Positions 1-8,113 of a stretch of 32,755 bases of DNA are shown piece by piece. This DNA is from Clostridiales bacterium (GTDB taxonomy: Bacteria; Bacillota; Clostridia; Christensenellales; Borkfalkiaceae): positions 1 through 32,755 of the forward strand of contig JAFLVP010000018.1 of the NCBI GenBank assembly GCA_022508265.1, read 5' to 3'. How positions within the stretch are numbered: the stretch's first letter is position 1; each line of letters begins with the position of its first letter. The position numbers were made by a program, and so were the translations under genes. The notes beneath the pieces are model-generated. The model did no database searches and was not told the DNA's origin. It saw only the letters and a list, made by a program, of their open reading frames with translations.

Positions 1-77
1 GGCGCACGAGGCTTTCCGACACGAGTTTACTACCCGTAAATGAGTTAGGAAAACGTAGTGCAACGAAGAAATGCGCC
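1..77. repeat. Nested inverted repeats at the left edge
   Basis: Three arms nest inside each other: GGCGCA (1-6) with TGCGCC (72-77), TTTCC (13-17) with GGAAA (48-52), and GTTTAC (25-30) with GTAAAT (36-41, one G-T wobble). The element lies just downstream of pyrG on the minus strand. It has no T-run on the pyrG-proximal side, so it does not look like a simple terminator. It may be the edge of a dispersed repeat or a structured RNA cut by the window. Its identity is not recognised. Confidence 0.4.
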
Positions 78-94
78 GTTTATAAGACAAGAAG

Positions 95-1690
95 CTATTT
101 TTTATATTTCAATGAATATTTTATAAATTCACTGAAAAGCGGATGCGCCGACTGCGGACGGGACTTGAATTCGGGGTGGAACTGCACGGCGACGAAAAAG
201 TCGTTTGCGGGGATTTCAACCGCTTCAACCAAAGAGCCGTCGGGCGAAGTACCCGCAACGCACATACCCGCCTTTTCAAGCTCTTCTTTAAAGTCGTTGT
301 TGAACTCGTATCTGTGGCGGTGGCGTTCGGAAATCTCGTCCGTGCCGTACGCCTTCCTCATCATTTTGCCCGTAACCTTGCAGGGATATGCCCCGAGGCG
401 CATAGTTCCGCCCATCTTCACACCGTGCTGGTCGGGCATTAAATCTATTACGCAGTGACTGCTGCCCGAATTAAACTCCGAAGAGTTTGCGTCCTTGTAG
501 CCCAAAACGTTTCTTGCAAACTCTATAACCGCCGTCTGCATACCTAAACATATGCCCAGATACGGAATATTGTTTTCACGCGCGTATTTTGCGCAGGCAA
601 TTTTGCCCTCTACTCCCCTGTTGCCGAACCCGCCGGGAACTAATATTCCCTGAACGTCGCCGAAAAATTCGGAAGCGTTTTTCTCTGTTATCTCCTCGGT
701 GTCAATCCACTTGATTTCCACCTTCGCACCGTTTGCATACCCCGCGTGCGAAAGGGCTTCCGCAACCGAAAGATATGCGTCGTGGAGCTGAACGTACTTT
801 CCGCACAGAGCAATTTTTACACTTTTTTTGCTCGTTTTAATGCTCTTTAACATCTTATTCCACTCGGTAAGGTCGATGACACGGGGGTCAAGCTTTAAAA
901 TTTTGCAGACAATCTCCGAAAAGTTGCTCTCCTCTAACATCGTGGGGCACTCGTAGAGCGAGGGAAGAGTCATATTCTCTATACAGCACTCTGGCGCGAC
1001 GTTGCAGAACATCGCGATTTTTGCCTTTACGTCGGCGGGAAGCGGCGTATCCACTCTTGCCATAATTATATCGGGATTTATGCCCATGCCCTGCAATTCT
1101 TTGACGGAGTGCTGGGTGGGCTTGGATTTGAACTCCTCCGACCCCGAAATGTAGGGCACGAGGGTGACGTGGATAAAACAGCAGTTGTCCCTGCCTACCT
1201 CTCTTGAAACCTGCCTTATCGCCTCGATAAAGGGCTGACTTTCGATGTCGCCTATGGTTCCGCCTATTTCGGTTATTACTACGTCCGCGTTGCTCGTTTT
1301 GCCGACGTTGTAGATGAAGGACTTAATCTCGTTGGTTACGTGGGGAATTACCTGCACAGTCTGTCCGAGATATTCGCCGTTGCGCTCTTTATTTAAGACG
1401 TTCCAATAGACCTTGCCCGTGGTAAGGTTGGAATATCTGTTTAAATTTTCGTCTATGAACCTTTCGTAGTGCCCCAAATCGAGGTCGGTTTCAGCACCGT
1501 CGTCGGTTACGAAAACTTCGCCGTGCTGATAGGGGCTCATCGTGCCGGGGTCGATATTTATATACGGGTCAAGCTTTTGAGAGGCTACTTTGTAACCCCT
1601 GCACTTTAAAAGTCTGCCAAGCGAAGCCGCCGTTATGCCCTTGCCGAGTCCCGACACAACTCCGCCCGTTACGAAAATGTACTTTGCCAT
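95..1690 (-). CDS. pyrG: CTP synthase
   Basis: This enzyme aminates UTP to CTP using ATP and glutamine, the last step of de novo pyrimidine nucleotide synthesis in the cytosol. The N-terminal synthetase domain opens with [19 protein letters not shown], the family signature, and carries the conserved [11 protein letters not shown] segment. The C-terminal class I glutamine amidotransferase domain has the nucleophile loop GICLGMQ and the QFHPEF motif of the catalytic His and Glu. About 531 residues is the normal family length. An in-frame GTG exists four codons upstream, but GGAG sits eight bases before the ATG at 1690, so that ATG is taken as the start. A well-formed promoter and the dinB terminator lie just upstream, so the gene is probably its own transcription unit. 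Family assignment is essentially certain. Confidence 0.97.
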   Translation of the reverse strand: MAKYIFVTGGVVSGLGKGITAASLGRLLKCRGYKVASQKLDPYINIDPGTMSPYQHGEVFVTDDGAETDLDLGHYERFIDENLNRYSNLTTGKVYWNVLNKERNGEYLGQTVQVIPHVTNEIKSFIYNVGKTSNADVVITEIGGTIGDIESQPFIEAIRQVSREVGRDNCCFIHVTLVPYISGSEEFKSKPTQHSVKELQGMGINPDIIMARVDTPLPADVKAKIAMFCNVAPECCIENMTLPSLYECPTMLEESNFSEIVCKILKLDPRVIDLTEWNKMLKSIKTSKKSVKIALCGKYVQLHDAYLSVAEALSHAGYANGAKVEIKWIDTEEITEKNASEFFGDVQGILVPGGFGNRGVEGKIACAKYARENNIPYLGICLGMQTAVIEFARNVLGYKDANSSEFNSGSSHCVIDLMPDQHGVKMGGTMRLGAYPCKVTGKMMRKAYGTDEISERHRHRYEFNNDFKEELEKAGMCVAGTSPDGSLVEAVEIPANDFFVAVQFHPEFKSRPQSAHPLFSEFIKYSLKYKK

Positions 1691-1728
1691 AATTTTCTCC
1701 ACATGGTGCGCAAATAAAAATCTTTATT

Positions 1729-1757
1729 ATTGTATCATATACGGGCATCAATTGCAA
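1729..1757 (-). promoter_or_regulatory. Promoter for pyrG
   Basis: On the minus strand TTGCAA (1752-1757) and TACAAT (1729-1734) are separated by exactly 17 bases. The predicted start falls about 30 bases upstream of the pyrG ATG, leaving room for its GGAG site. Confidence 0.7.
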
Positions 1758-1778
1758 GAATATGTTGCAATAAAATAA

Positions 1779-1803
1779 AATTCCGCGCGGGAGGCGCGGA
1801 ATT
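1779..1803 (-). terminator. Terminator after dinB
   Basis: AATTCCGCGC and GCGCGGAATT form a perfect 10-bp stem with a 5-base loop, followed on the minus strand by TTTTATTTTATT. The stem overlaps the dinB stop codon and separates the dinB run from the pyrG promoter. Confidence 0.8.
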
Positions 1804-3109
1804 AAATATCGTCTTCGGGAGGTGTGAAATTTGCAGGCTTTATGAGGTGGGAATTTTTTATATCGCTTTTCATTTGCTCGGGCTCTTCGGCGATAATTCC
1901 GCGCTGGAGTTTGTCGTACCCGTGCTTTTTGCGTATTTTATCTACGCATTTTTCAACGGCTTCGAGCTTTTTATAGTTGCCGCACGCCTCGTCCAAGGTT
2001 ATCTGCGAGGTGCCGTTGTCAAACCCCGAGACAGTTATGCCGAGAGAGCGCACCGAAAAGGGCGGTTTTACGTTTTCCTTAAAAAGCACGAAAGCGTGTC
2101 TTGCAATTTCGCCGCACAGCGCGGTATGACGCACCTTTTTCTGCACCGAAATGTCCGTTAAATTTCCGTAGCGAACCCAAAGGTGTACGGTGTCCGCAAG
2201 CCCCTGCCCGCTTTCACGGAGCCTTGAGGCGACGCTCTCCGCAAGCACGTATAAGAGCCGCTCCGCCCTATCGTAGTCGGTTATGTCCTCGGCATAGGTG
2301 CAGGAATTGCCGATAGACTTATACACCCGCTTTTCGTCCATATGCTTGACTTCTTCCGTATCCTCGCCGCGGGCGTATTTTAAGAGAGTCTGACCGTTTT
2401 TGCCGAACAGCCGTTTTATTTCCTCATCGTCCGCCGCCGCCAATTTTCCTATCGTGGGAAGCCCTATCGCGTGCAGTTTGTAGGCGGTCGCCTTGCCGAC
2501 GTATAACAAATCCTCTACGGGCAGACCTGCGACTACTTTTTCAAAGTTGACTTTGCCTATAACCGTCGTTCCGTCGGGCTTTTTTAAGTCCGAACCGAGC
2601 TTGGCAAACACCTTGTTGAAGGAAACTCCGCAAGAGACGGTAAGATTCAGTTTGCTCTTAACTTCATTTCTTATAAAGTCGCCGATAAAGCGCAGATATT
2701 CGGGAGAATAGCACCTTCCGCCATCCCTTTGCGTGTACATATCCGCAAAAGGCGGCAAAACCTTTGTAGAGCGCGTTAAGTCCAGCCAGCACTCGTCTAT
2801 GCCGTAGCTTTCGATAAGGTCGGTGAACTGTGCGTAAATTTCCTTTACCTTTACGGAATAGTGCATATATTCCTTGAAATGGGGCGGAACGGTCACAAGG
2901 TAGGGGCACTTTTTCTGCGCCTGCCAAATAGTGTCGCCCGTCTTTACGCCGAATTTCTTTGCTTCCTCGCTTTTAGCAAGCACTATTCCCCTGCGCTCCT
3001 CCTTGCTGCCGCAAACCGCAATCGGCTTGCCCGCAAGGTCGGGGTTCAAAATTCGCTCTACCGAGGCGTAAAAATTATTTAAATCGGAGTGAACTATTAT
3101 TCTTTCCAT
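1802..3109 (-). CDS. dinB: DNA polymerase IV, Y-family translesion polymerase
   Basis: Error-prone polymerase that copies damaged template DNA. The palm motif HSDLNNFYASVE supplies the first metal-binding Asp (about residue 9), and GIDECWLDLT supplies the catalytic Asp-Glu pair (about 105-106). A helix-hairpin-helix thumb region (LPTIGKLAAADDEEI) and a little-finger domain follow. The length of 435 residues is a little above E. coli DinB (351) because of a longer C-terminal tail ending in an acidic stretch. The ATG lies inside the 3' end of aroA (13-base overlap), which suggests translational coupling. It is the last gene of the rnj-trmR-U32-aroA-dinB run and is followed by a strong terminator. 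No LexA-like operator was recognised nearby. Confidence 0.93.
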   Translation of the reverse strand: MERIIVHSDLNNFYASVERILNPDLAGKPIAVCGSKEERRGIVLAKSEEAKKFGVKTGDTIWQAQKKCPYLVTVPPHFKEYMHYSVKVKEIYAQFTDLIESYGIDECWLDLTRSTKVLPPFADMYTQRDGGRCYSPEYLRFIGDFIRNEVKSKLNLTVSCGVSFNKVFAKLGSDLKKPDGTTVIGKVNFEKVVAGLPVEDLLYVGKATAYKLHAIGLPTIGKLAAADDEEIKRLFGKNGQTLLKYARGEDTEEVKHMDEKRVYKSIGNSCTYAEDITDYDRAERLLYVLAESVASRLRESGQGLADTVHLWVRYGNLTDISVQKKVRHTALCGEIARHAFVLFKENVKPPFSVRSLGITVSGFDNGTSQITLDEACGNYKKLEAVEKCVDKIRKKHGYDKLQRGIIAEEPEQMKSDIKNSHLIKPANFTPPEDDI

Positions 3110-4293
3110 AAGCCTTCGAGTATTTCAAAATAATCCGGGAAGGTCTTGGAGCAGACCTCGGCGTTTTCTATAACTACTCCCTCGCTTGCAAGCCCCGCAA
3201 CGGCAAAGCTCATTGCAACGCGGTGGTCGCCGAAGGTCTTGATTTTTACGGGGTTGAATTCAGAGGGATAGATAATTACCCCGTCCTCTTTTTCCTCGCA
3301 CTTGACGCCCGCATTTTTGAGGTTTTCGCAAATTGCCGAAATCCTGTCGCACTCCTGTCCGCGAATATGCGCAACTCCGCATATTTCGGTCGGGCTTTTA
3401 AAAAACGGTGCGCAAGCCGCCATTGTAAGAGCCTGGTCGGAAAAACTTCCCATATCTATTTTGCCGCCGTCGAAGGTTTTTATGATTTGAATAAATTTAC
3501 CGTCGCTCTGCATACTGTGAGGCATCAACCCTTTTACCTTTATATCCGTGCCGAGGAGCCTGTTCATAGCGTAGAAGTAGCACGCGGCGGAAATATCCGG
3601 CTCGATATCGTATTTTTTAGGGGTGTAATTGCCGAAAACTTCATATATATTGCCATTTTCTTTGACGGTTACGCCGAAAGACCACATCATATCGAGGGTC
3701 ATATTCACATATCCCATGCCGTGCGCGCCCTTCCGCTTTATCCTGACGGGTTTCTTTGCGCACACCGCCGAAATTAACAGCGCGGAGAGAAATTGACTGC
3801 TCTTTTGTATGTCGACTTCGACCTCGTACGAGGAAATACCGCCTATAATTTCGAATGGGAAACAGTTTTCGTTCTCTAAAAAAGTAATTTTTGCACCGAG
3901 CGCCTTTAACGCTTCAACGAGGGGCGCGACCGGACGCCTTTTCATCTGTTCGGAGCATTTAACGGTAAATTTGCCCCTTTGGAAAGCCAAAAATGCGGGA
4001 ATAAACCGCGCCGCCGTGCCCGCATTTCCCACGTCGATTTCAGCCTCAGAAATTTCGAGTTTTCCGCCGCAACCCTCTATTTTGAGGGTGTCGCCGACAA
4101 GTTCGCTCTTTATTCCGAGGGCTTTAAGGCAGTTTAAAAAGGTCATACAGTCGTCGCAGAGGCTCACGCCGTAGAGGGTGCTTGTCCCCTCCGCTATTGC
4201 CGCAAGCAGCATTGCGCGCGCTGTCACCGACTTTGAACCGGGCACGCTTACGACTGCGTTTTTATTGTTGATTTTTTTGCAAATATAGTCCAT
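3097..4293 (-). CDS. aroA: 3-phosphoshikimate 1-carboxyvinyltransferase (EPSP synthase)
   Basis: Joins shikimate-3-phosphate with phosphoenolpyruvate to give EPSP, the penultimate step to chorismate. Visible family motifs are PGSKSVTARAMLLAA near the N-terminus, DVGNAGTAARF, a KRRPVAPLVEALKALGA segment, QKSSQFLSALL, GQECDRI and DHRVAMSFAVAGL. At 398 residues it is slightly shorter than E. coli AroA (427) but no domain is missing. It starts one base into the stop of the U32 gene and ends inside dinB, so it sits in the middle of a coupled run. No other shikimate gene is present in the window. Its position next to a tRNA hydroxylation gene may be meaningful, since the known hydroxylation route depends on prephenate. 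Confidence 0.94.
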   Translation of the reverse strand: MDYICKKINNKNAVVSVPGSKSVTARAMLLAAIAEGTSTLYGVSLCDDCMTFLNCLKALGIKSELVGDTLKIEGCGGKLEISEAEIDVGNAGTAARFIPAFLAFQRGKFTVKCSEQMKRRPVAPLVEALKALGAKITFLENENCFPFEIIGGISSYEVEVDIQKSSQFLSALLISAVCAKKPVRIKRKGAHGMGYVNMTLDMMWSFGVTVKENGNIYEVFGNYTPKKYDIEPDISAACYFYAMNRLLGTDIKVKGLMPHSMQSDGKFIQIIKTFDGGKIDMGSFSDQALTMAACAPFFKSPTEICGVAHIRGQECDRISAICENLKNAGVKCEEKEDGVIIYPSEFNPVKIKTFGDHRVAMSFAVAGLASEGVVIENAEVCSKTFPDYFEILEGLWKE

Positions 4294-5486
4294 TATTTTC
4301 TGCGCCTTACTATGTCGCCCGCCGAAAGGGTGTACGGGCAGTTTACGGTATAATTTTCCTGAACAAGCTTGCAGTCTTCAACCTGCTCGCCCGCGCTTGT
4401 GAAAGCCTTTTCAACTTTGAAGGTCTTTAAAAAGTTTTGGGTGGGAGAGAGAATTTCAAGCTCGTCGCCGACCTTGAACCGCGTGCGCATTTCGATAACC
4501 GCCGTCTTATCCCCGCCCGAAATTATATTGCCTATATAGTCACAGTCGCCCTTAGTTTGACTGTCGGTGTAGTTTACCGTTTTATCGTTCGAGCCCAAGG
4601 TGTACGCCGTGGTATAGTCGCGGTGGGCGGCAGTTAAAAGCTCGCGCTCGATAAGGGGCGTAAAGCCTCCGTCTATGCACCTGCGGTAGGCGTTTATGAC
4701 CGTTGCAAGGTAATATTCCGACTTCATTCTGCCCTCTATTTTAAAGGAGCACACGCCCGCCTCCGCCATTTTATTCAGGTATGCGGACATATTAAGGTCC
4801 TTGGAGTTGAGAATATACGTGCCCCTGTTATCCTCTTCCATATCCAGCCAACCGCTGTCCGAGAGGTTGTCCGACTTGCGGATTTGATAGTTCCACCTGC
4901 AAGCCTGAACGCACTCGCCGCGGTTGCTCTCCCTGCCCGAGAGATAGTTGGAAAGTAGACACCTGCCCGAATAGGATATACACATTGCGCCGTGAACGAA
5001 GGCTTCAAGCTCGATTTCGGGCACGAAATCGTGAATTTCGGCAATTTCTTCTAAAGATAATTCCCTTGCGAGCACTGCTCTCGTCGCGCCCTGCTCCGCC
5101 CAGAATTTTACGGCGTGCTTGTTGGTTAAGTTCGCCTGCGTTGAAATATGTATATCGAGCTTGGGCGCGTATTTTTTTGCGCACGCAAATACTCCGCTGT
5201 CCGAAATAATAAGCCCGTCCGCGCCCGTATCGTTTAAAAACGAGAGATAGTCCGAAAGCAGTTTAAAATCCGCGTTCTTTGCAAAAATATTTACGGCTAT
5301 ATACACCTTTTTGTTAAAGCTATGGGCGTGATTTACCGCCGAAATTATCTCGTCTCTGCCGAAATTATCGGCAAAAGAGCGCAAAGAAAAATCTTTGCCC
5401 CCTATATAGCACGCGTCCGCGCCGAAGTACAGCGCCGTTTTAAGTTTTGAAAAGTTGCCCGCAGGGGCGAGAAGTTCGACTTTCAT
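4293..5486 (-). CDS. trhP: U32 peptidase-family protein, probable tRNA U34 hydroxylation protein
   Basis: Member of the U32 family, once called collagenase-like proteases. In B. subtilis and E. coli, family members (TrhP) are needed to make 5-hydroxyuridine at tRNA wobble position 34. The family signature is complete: E-A-F-V-H-G-A-M-C at about 161-169, then GRC, GEC and QAC, so four cysteines (about 169, 176, 192, 196) are placed as in the iron-sulfur-containing members. A C-terminal barrel-like domain follows residue 300. The stop of trmR lies one base before this ATG, and the stop overlaps the aroA ATG. The pairing with a YrrM-type methyltransferase matches the B. subtilis yrrMNO arrangement, except that one U32 gene is seen instead of two. 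The tRNA role is inferred from family and context; another U32 subfamily activity such as 23S rRNA hydroxylation is possible. Confidence 0.82.
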   Translation of the reverse strand: MKVELLAPAGNFSKLKTALYFGADACYIGGKDFSLRSFADNFGRDEIISAVNHAHSFNKKVYIAVNIFAKNADFKLLSDYLSFLNDTGADGLIISDSGVFACAKKYAPKLDIHISTQANLTNKHAVKFWAEQGATRAVLARELSLEEIAEIHDFVPEIELEAFVHGAMCISYSGRCLLSNYLSGRESNRGECVQACRWNYQIRKSDNLSDSGWLDMEEDNRGTYILNSKDLNMSAYLNKMAEAGVCSFKIEGRMKSEYYLATVINAYRRCIDGGFTPLIERELLTAAHRDYTTAYTLGSNDKTVNYTDSQTKGDCDYIGNIISGGDKTAVIEMRTRFKVGDELEILSPTQNFLKTFKVEKAFTSAGEQVEDCKLVQENYTVNCPYTLSAGDIVRRRK

Positions 5487-5487
5487 A

Positions 5488-6150
5488 TTAACCTTTTACG
5501 CTTACGGCGAGTCCGTTGCCAACGTTCAGAATACTCGTTGTAAAGTCTTTGTCAGATTGAACCGCCGAAATATATTCCTTTATATGCTCCACAAGCATTT
5601 TGCGCTTTTTTGGTACTTCCGCCTCGCCCGTAATATAGCCGAATAAGAGAATATCGTCGGCAATGAGCGTTCCTCCGTCCTTTAATAGATTTTTTAAGGC
5701 TGGCAGATATTTTACGTACTGAACTTTTGCGCAGTCGAGAAAAATCAAGTCGAAGCTGTTTTTTTCAAGCTTTAAAATTTCCTCGCCCGCGTCGCCAAAA
5801 ATTGCCGTAACTCTGCTTTCCATGCCGGAATTTTTGAAATTTTGTACCGCCTCTATAAAAAATCCCTCGTTTTTTTCAATCGTTACAAGCTTTGCCTTTG
5901 GGCAGGCTTTGAGCATGGCGAGCCCCGAAATACCCGTCGCCGTGCCGAGTTCCAATATTCTGCGCGGGTTTATGCCCTTTGCAAGGGTCAAAAGAACGCA
6001 CAGCGTTTCATCGTCCGAGGTGGGGATTTCCCTTTCGAACGCGTTTTTGCGAAGCTGCTTTATACCGTCGTCGAGGGCGGGGATATTGAGTTTTGCGGTG
6101 GGAGTTTGCCTCTCTCCACCGCTCGTGTCCTTGTGGGCGTAATCAAACAT
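5488..6150 (-). CDS. trmR: SAM-dependent O-methyltransferase, probable tRNA 5-hydroxyuridine methyltransferase
   Basis: YrrM/TrmR-type class I methyltransferase. It is expected to methylate 5-hydroxyuridine at tRNA position 34 to 5-methoxyuridine. The SAM-binding glycine motif LELGTATGISG is at about 66-76. The metal-binding site typical of COMT-like O-methyltransferases is suggested by FLDCAK (Asp about 139) and ADD (about 164-166). The length of 220 residues fits the family. The start is 3 bases after the RNase J stop and the stop is 1 base before the U32 ATG, so it is co-expressed with the enzyme that would make its substrate. A caffeoyl-CoA-type small-molecule methyltransferase would look similar; the neighbour argues for tRNA. 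Confidence 0.82.
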   Translation of the reverse strand: MFDYAHKDTSGGERQTPTAKLNIPALDDGIKQLRKNAFEREIPTSDDETLCVLLTLAKGINPRRILELGTATGISGLAMLKACPKAKLVTIEKNEGFFIEAVQNFKNSGMESRVTAIFGDAGEEILKLEKNSFDLIFLDCAKVQYVKYLPALKNLLKDGGTLIADDILLFGYITGEAEVPKKRKMLVEHIKEYISAVQSDKDFTTSILNVGNGLAVSVKG

Positions 6151-6153
6151 AAT

Positions 6154-8031
6154 TTAAAGTTCAACCACTACGGGTACAATCATGGGAGACTGTTTTGTCT
6201 TTTTGAATAAATAATTTTTGAGTGAACGCTTAATTATGCGCTTTAACTCGTCCGTCGTGCCGCGCGAGAGGTCGTAACTGTCTATTGCCCTTCTGATGAC
6301 CTCGCGCATTTCCTTGTTATAGTCTCGATGGAAATCGAACACGAACCCGCGGGAATTTATTGCGGGCTCGCCCACCACTTCGCCGCCGGAGACGGCAACC
6401 GAAACGATAAACAGCCCCTCTTCGGAGAGCTGGCGTCTGTCGTCTAAAACTACACTCGCCTTTTCGTCCTCTATGCCCTCGCCGTCGATAAGGCGGGAGC
6501 CCGAGGGCACGCTTTCAATCATTTTCATGCCTTTTGAGGAAATCTCTATACAGTTGCCTATGTCGGGAATGACTATTCTGCCACCGTTCATACCAAGCTC
6601 CTGCGCAAGTTGGGCGTGCTTTTTTAGATGCCTGTACTCGCCGTGAACGGGGATAAAGTACCTGGGTTTTAAAAGATTATGCATTATTTTATGCTCTTCC
6701 CTGCACGCATGCCCCGAAACGTGGATATTTTGCAGACTTTCGTACACGACTTCGGCGCCCCGCCTATAGAGCTTGTTTATTACGCGGTAGACGAGCTTTT
6801 CGTTGCCCGGAATGGGCGTTGCCGAAATTATTACCGTGTCGTTTACGCCTACGGATACGGCAGAATTTTCGCCGTCCGCCATGCGCGTGAGCGCCGACAT
6901 CGGCTCGCCCTGACTGCCCGTGCAGACGACTACTATTTCATCATCGCGCATATTTTTTATCTTGGAAACGTCCACTATTACGTTCTGGGGAATTTTAATC
7001 TCCCCTATTTTTTCAGCCGCCTCCACTACGGAGAGCATACTCCTGCCAGAGAGCGCGACCTTTCTTTTGTACTTTGCCGAAATATCTAAAATTTGTTGAA
7101 GTCTGTACACGTTGGAGGCAAAGGTCGCAATTATTATGCGCCTTTTCGAATTTTCGCCAAACAGTCTGTCCAAAGTGTTTCCTACAACTGTTTCACTCAT
7201 GGTAAAGCCCGCGCGCTCGATATTGGTGCTCTCGCCCATATACAGTAGCACGCCCGCTGCGCCGATATCTGCTATCGTTTTCAAATCTATAGGGTCGCCC
7301 GCAACGGGGGTTAAGTCTATCTTGTAGTCGCCGCTGTGCACTATAATGCCCTGCGGGGTCTGAATTGCAAGGGCAAGCGAGCCCGCTATTGAGTGGTTTA
7401 CGTTTATAAACCTTATTTTAAAGCACCCGAAGCTCATAACCTGCCCCGGGGTGACGGTCACTTCGTCAATATCGTTTAAGCGGTGCTCTCTTAGTTTATT
7501 GTCGACGAGCGCAAGTGTGAGCTTGGTGCCGATGACGGGGACCTTCAATTCCTTAAGAAGGTACGGCACGCCGCCGATATGGTCCTCGTGTCCGTGCGTT
7601 AAAATAAGGGCGCGCACCCTTTTCGCATTCTCCAAAAGATAGGAAATATCCGGCACGATTAAATCGAACCCCGGCGTTTCGTCCGTGGGGAAAATGGCGC
7701 CTGCGTCGATAATTATTATGTCGTCGCCGCACTCGATAGCCGTCATATTTTTGCCTATCTCGCCTACGCCGCCCAAAAATACTATCTTTACCGCGGAGCT
7801 CTTCTTGCCCTTGGGTTGGTGTTTAGCGTTTTGCTTGATTTTTACGGGTTGAAGCTGCCCGCTTTGCTTTGCTTTTACGGGTTTGGGTTGAGGTACCTTC
7901 TTTTCTTGTTTGACTTTCTTCTCTCTCTTTGGTTTGACCTCGCCCGAGTTCTTATTTTTTGCGCGGGGAATAATTCTGCGCGTAAGCTTTGACCTGGGCT
8001 TTGATTTTTTTTGCTCTGATGCCTGTTCCAA
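6154..8031 (-). CDS. rnj: Ribonuclease J with a long basic N-terminal tail
   Basis: Metallo-beta-lactamase/beta-CASP ribonuclease that processes and degrades RNA in Gram-positive bacteria, with endonuclease and 5'-3' exonuclease activity. The catalytic motif HGHEDH is at about 146-151 and further family blocks (VNHSIAGSLALAI, HSGDYKID, STNIERAG, CTGSQGEPMSAL, HVSGHA, PVHGEYRHL) follow in order. The enzyme core begins near residue 80; the preceding tail is rich in Lys, Arg, Pro and Gln with few hydrophobics, so it is probably disordered and may bind RNA. Total length is 625, against about 555 for B. subtilis RNase J1. The start is a TTG at 8029-8031: GGAG lies seven bases upstream and no ATG occurs before the catalytic core. 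First gene of the rnj-dinB run. J1 versus J2 cannot be decided here. Confidence 0.94.
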   Translation of the reverse strand: MEQASEQKKSKPRSKLTRRIIPRAKNKNSGEVKPKREKKVKQEKKVPQPKPVKAKQSGQLQPVKIKQNAKHQPKGKKSSAVKIVFLGGVGEIGKNMTAIECGDDIIIIDAGAIFPTDETPGFDLIVPDISYLLENAKRVRALILTHGHEDHIGGVPYLLKELKVPVIGTKLTLALVDNKLREHRLNDIDEVTVTPGQVMSFGCFKIRFINVNHSIAGSLALAIQTPQGIIVHSGDYKIDLTPVAGDPIDLKTIADIGAAGVLLYMGESTNIERAGFTMSETVVGNTLDRLFGENSKRRIIIATFASNVYRLQQILDISAKYKRKVALSGRSMLSVVEAAEKIGEIKIPQNVIVDVSKIKNMRDDEIVVVCTGSQGEPMSALTRMADGENSAVSVGVNDTVIISATPIPGNEKLVYRVINKLYRRGAEVVYESLQNIHVSGHACREEHKIMHNLLKPRYFIPVHGEYRHLKKHAQLAQELGMNGGRIVIPDIGNCIEISSKGMKMIESVPSGSRLIDGEGIEDEKASVVLDDRRQLSEEGLFIVSVAVSGGEVVGEPAINSRGFVFDFHRDYNKEMREVIRRAIDSYDLSRGTTDELKRIIKRSLKNYLFKKTKQSPMIVPVVVEL

Positions 8032-8075
8032 AATTTTACTCCATTTAGTCGTTACAATATGTTTTTACATAAAAT

Positions 8076-8100
8076 GCGGGGGTTGCAACTCAACCCCCGC
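8076..8100 (-). terminator. Terminator after the repeat protein gene
   Basis: GCGGGGGTTG and CAACCCCCGC form a perfect 10-bp stem with a 5-base loop, followed on the minus strand by ATTTTATG. It lies 13 bases after the stop of the large repeat protein and before rnj. No clear rnj promoter was found after it, so some read-through into rnj is possible. Confidence 0.75.
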
Positions 8101-8113
8101 TTTAATTTATTTT

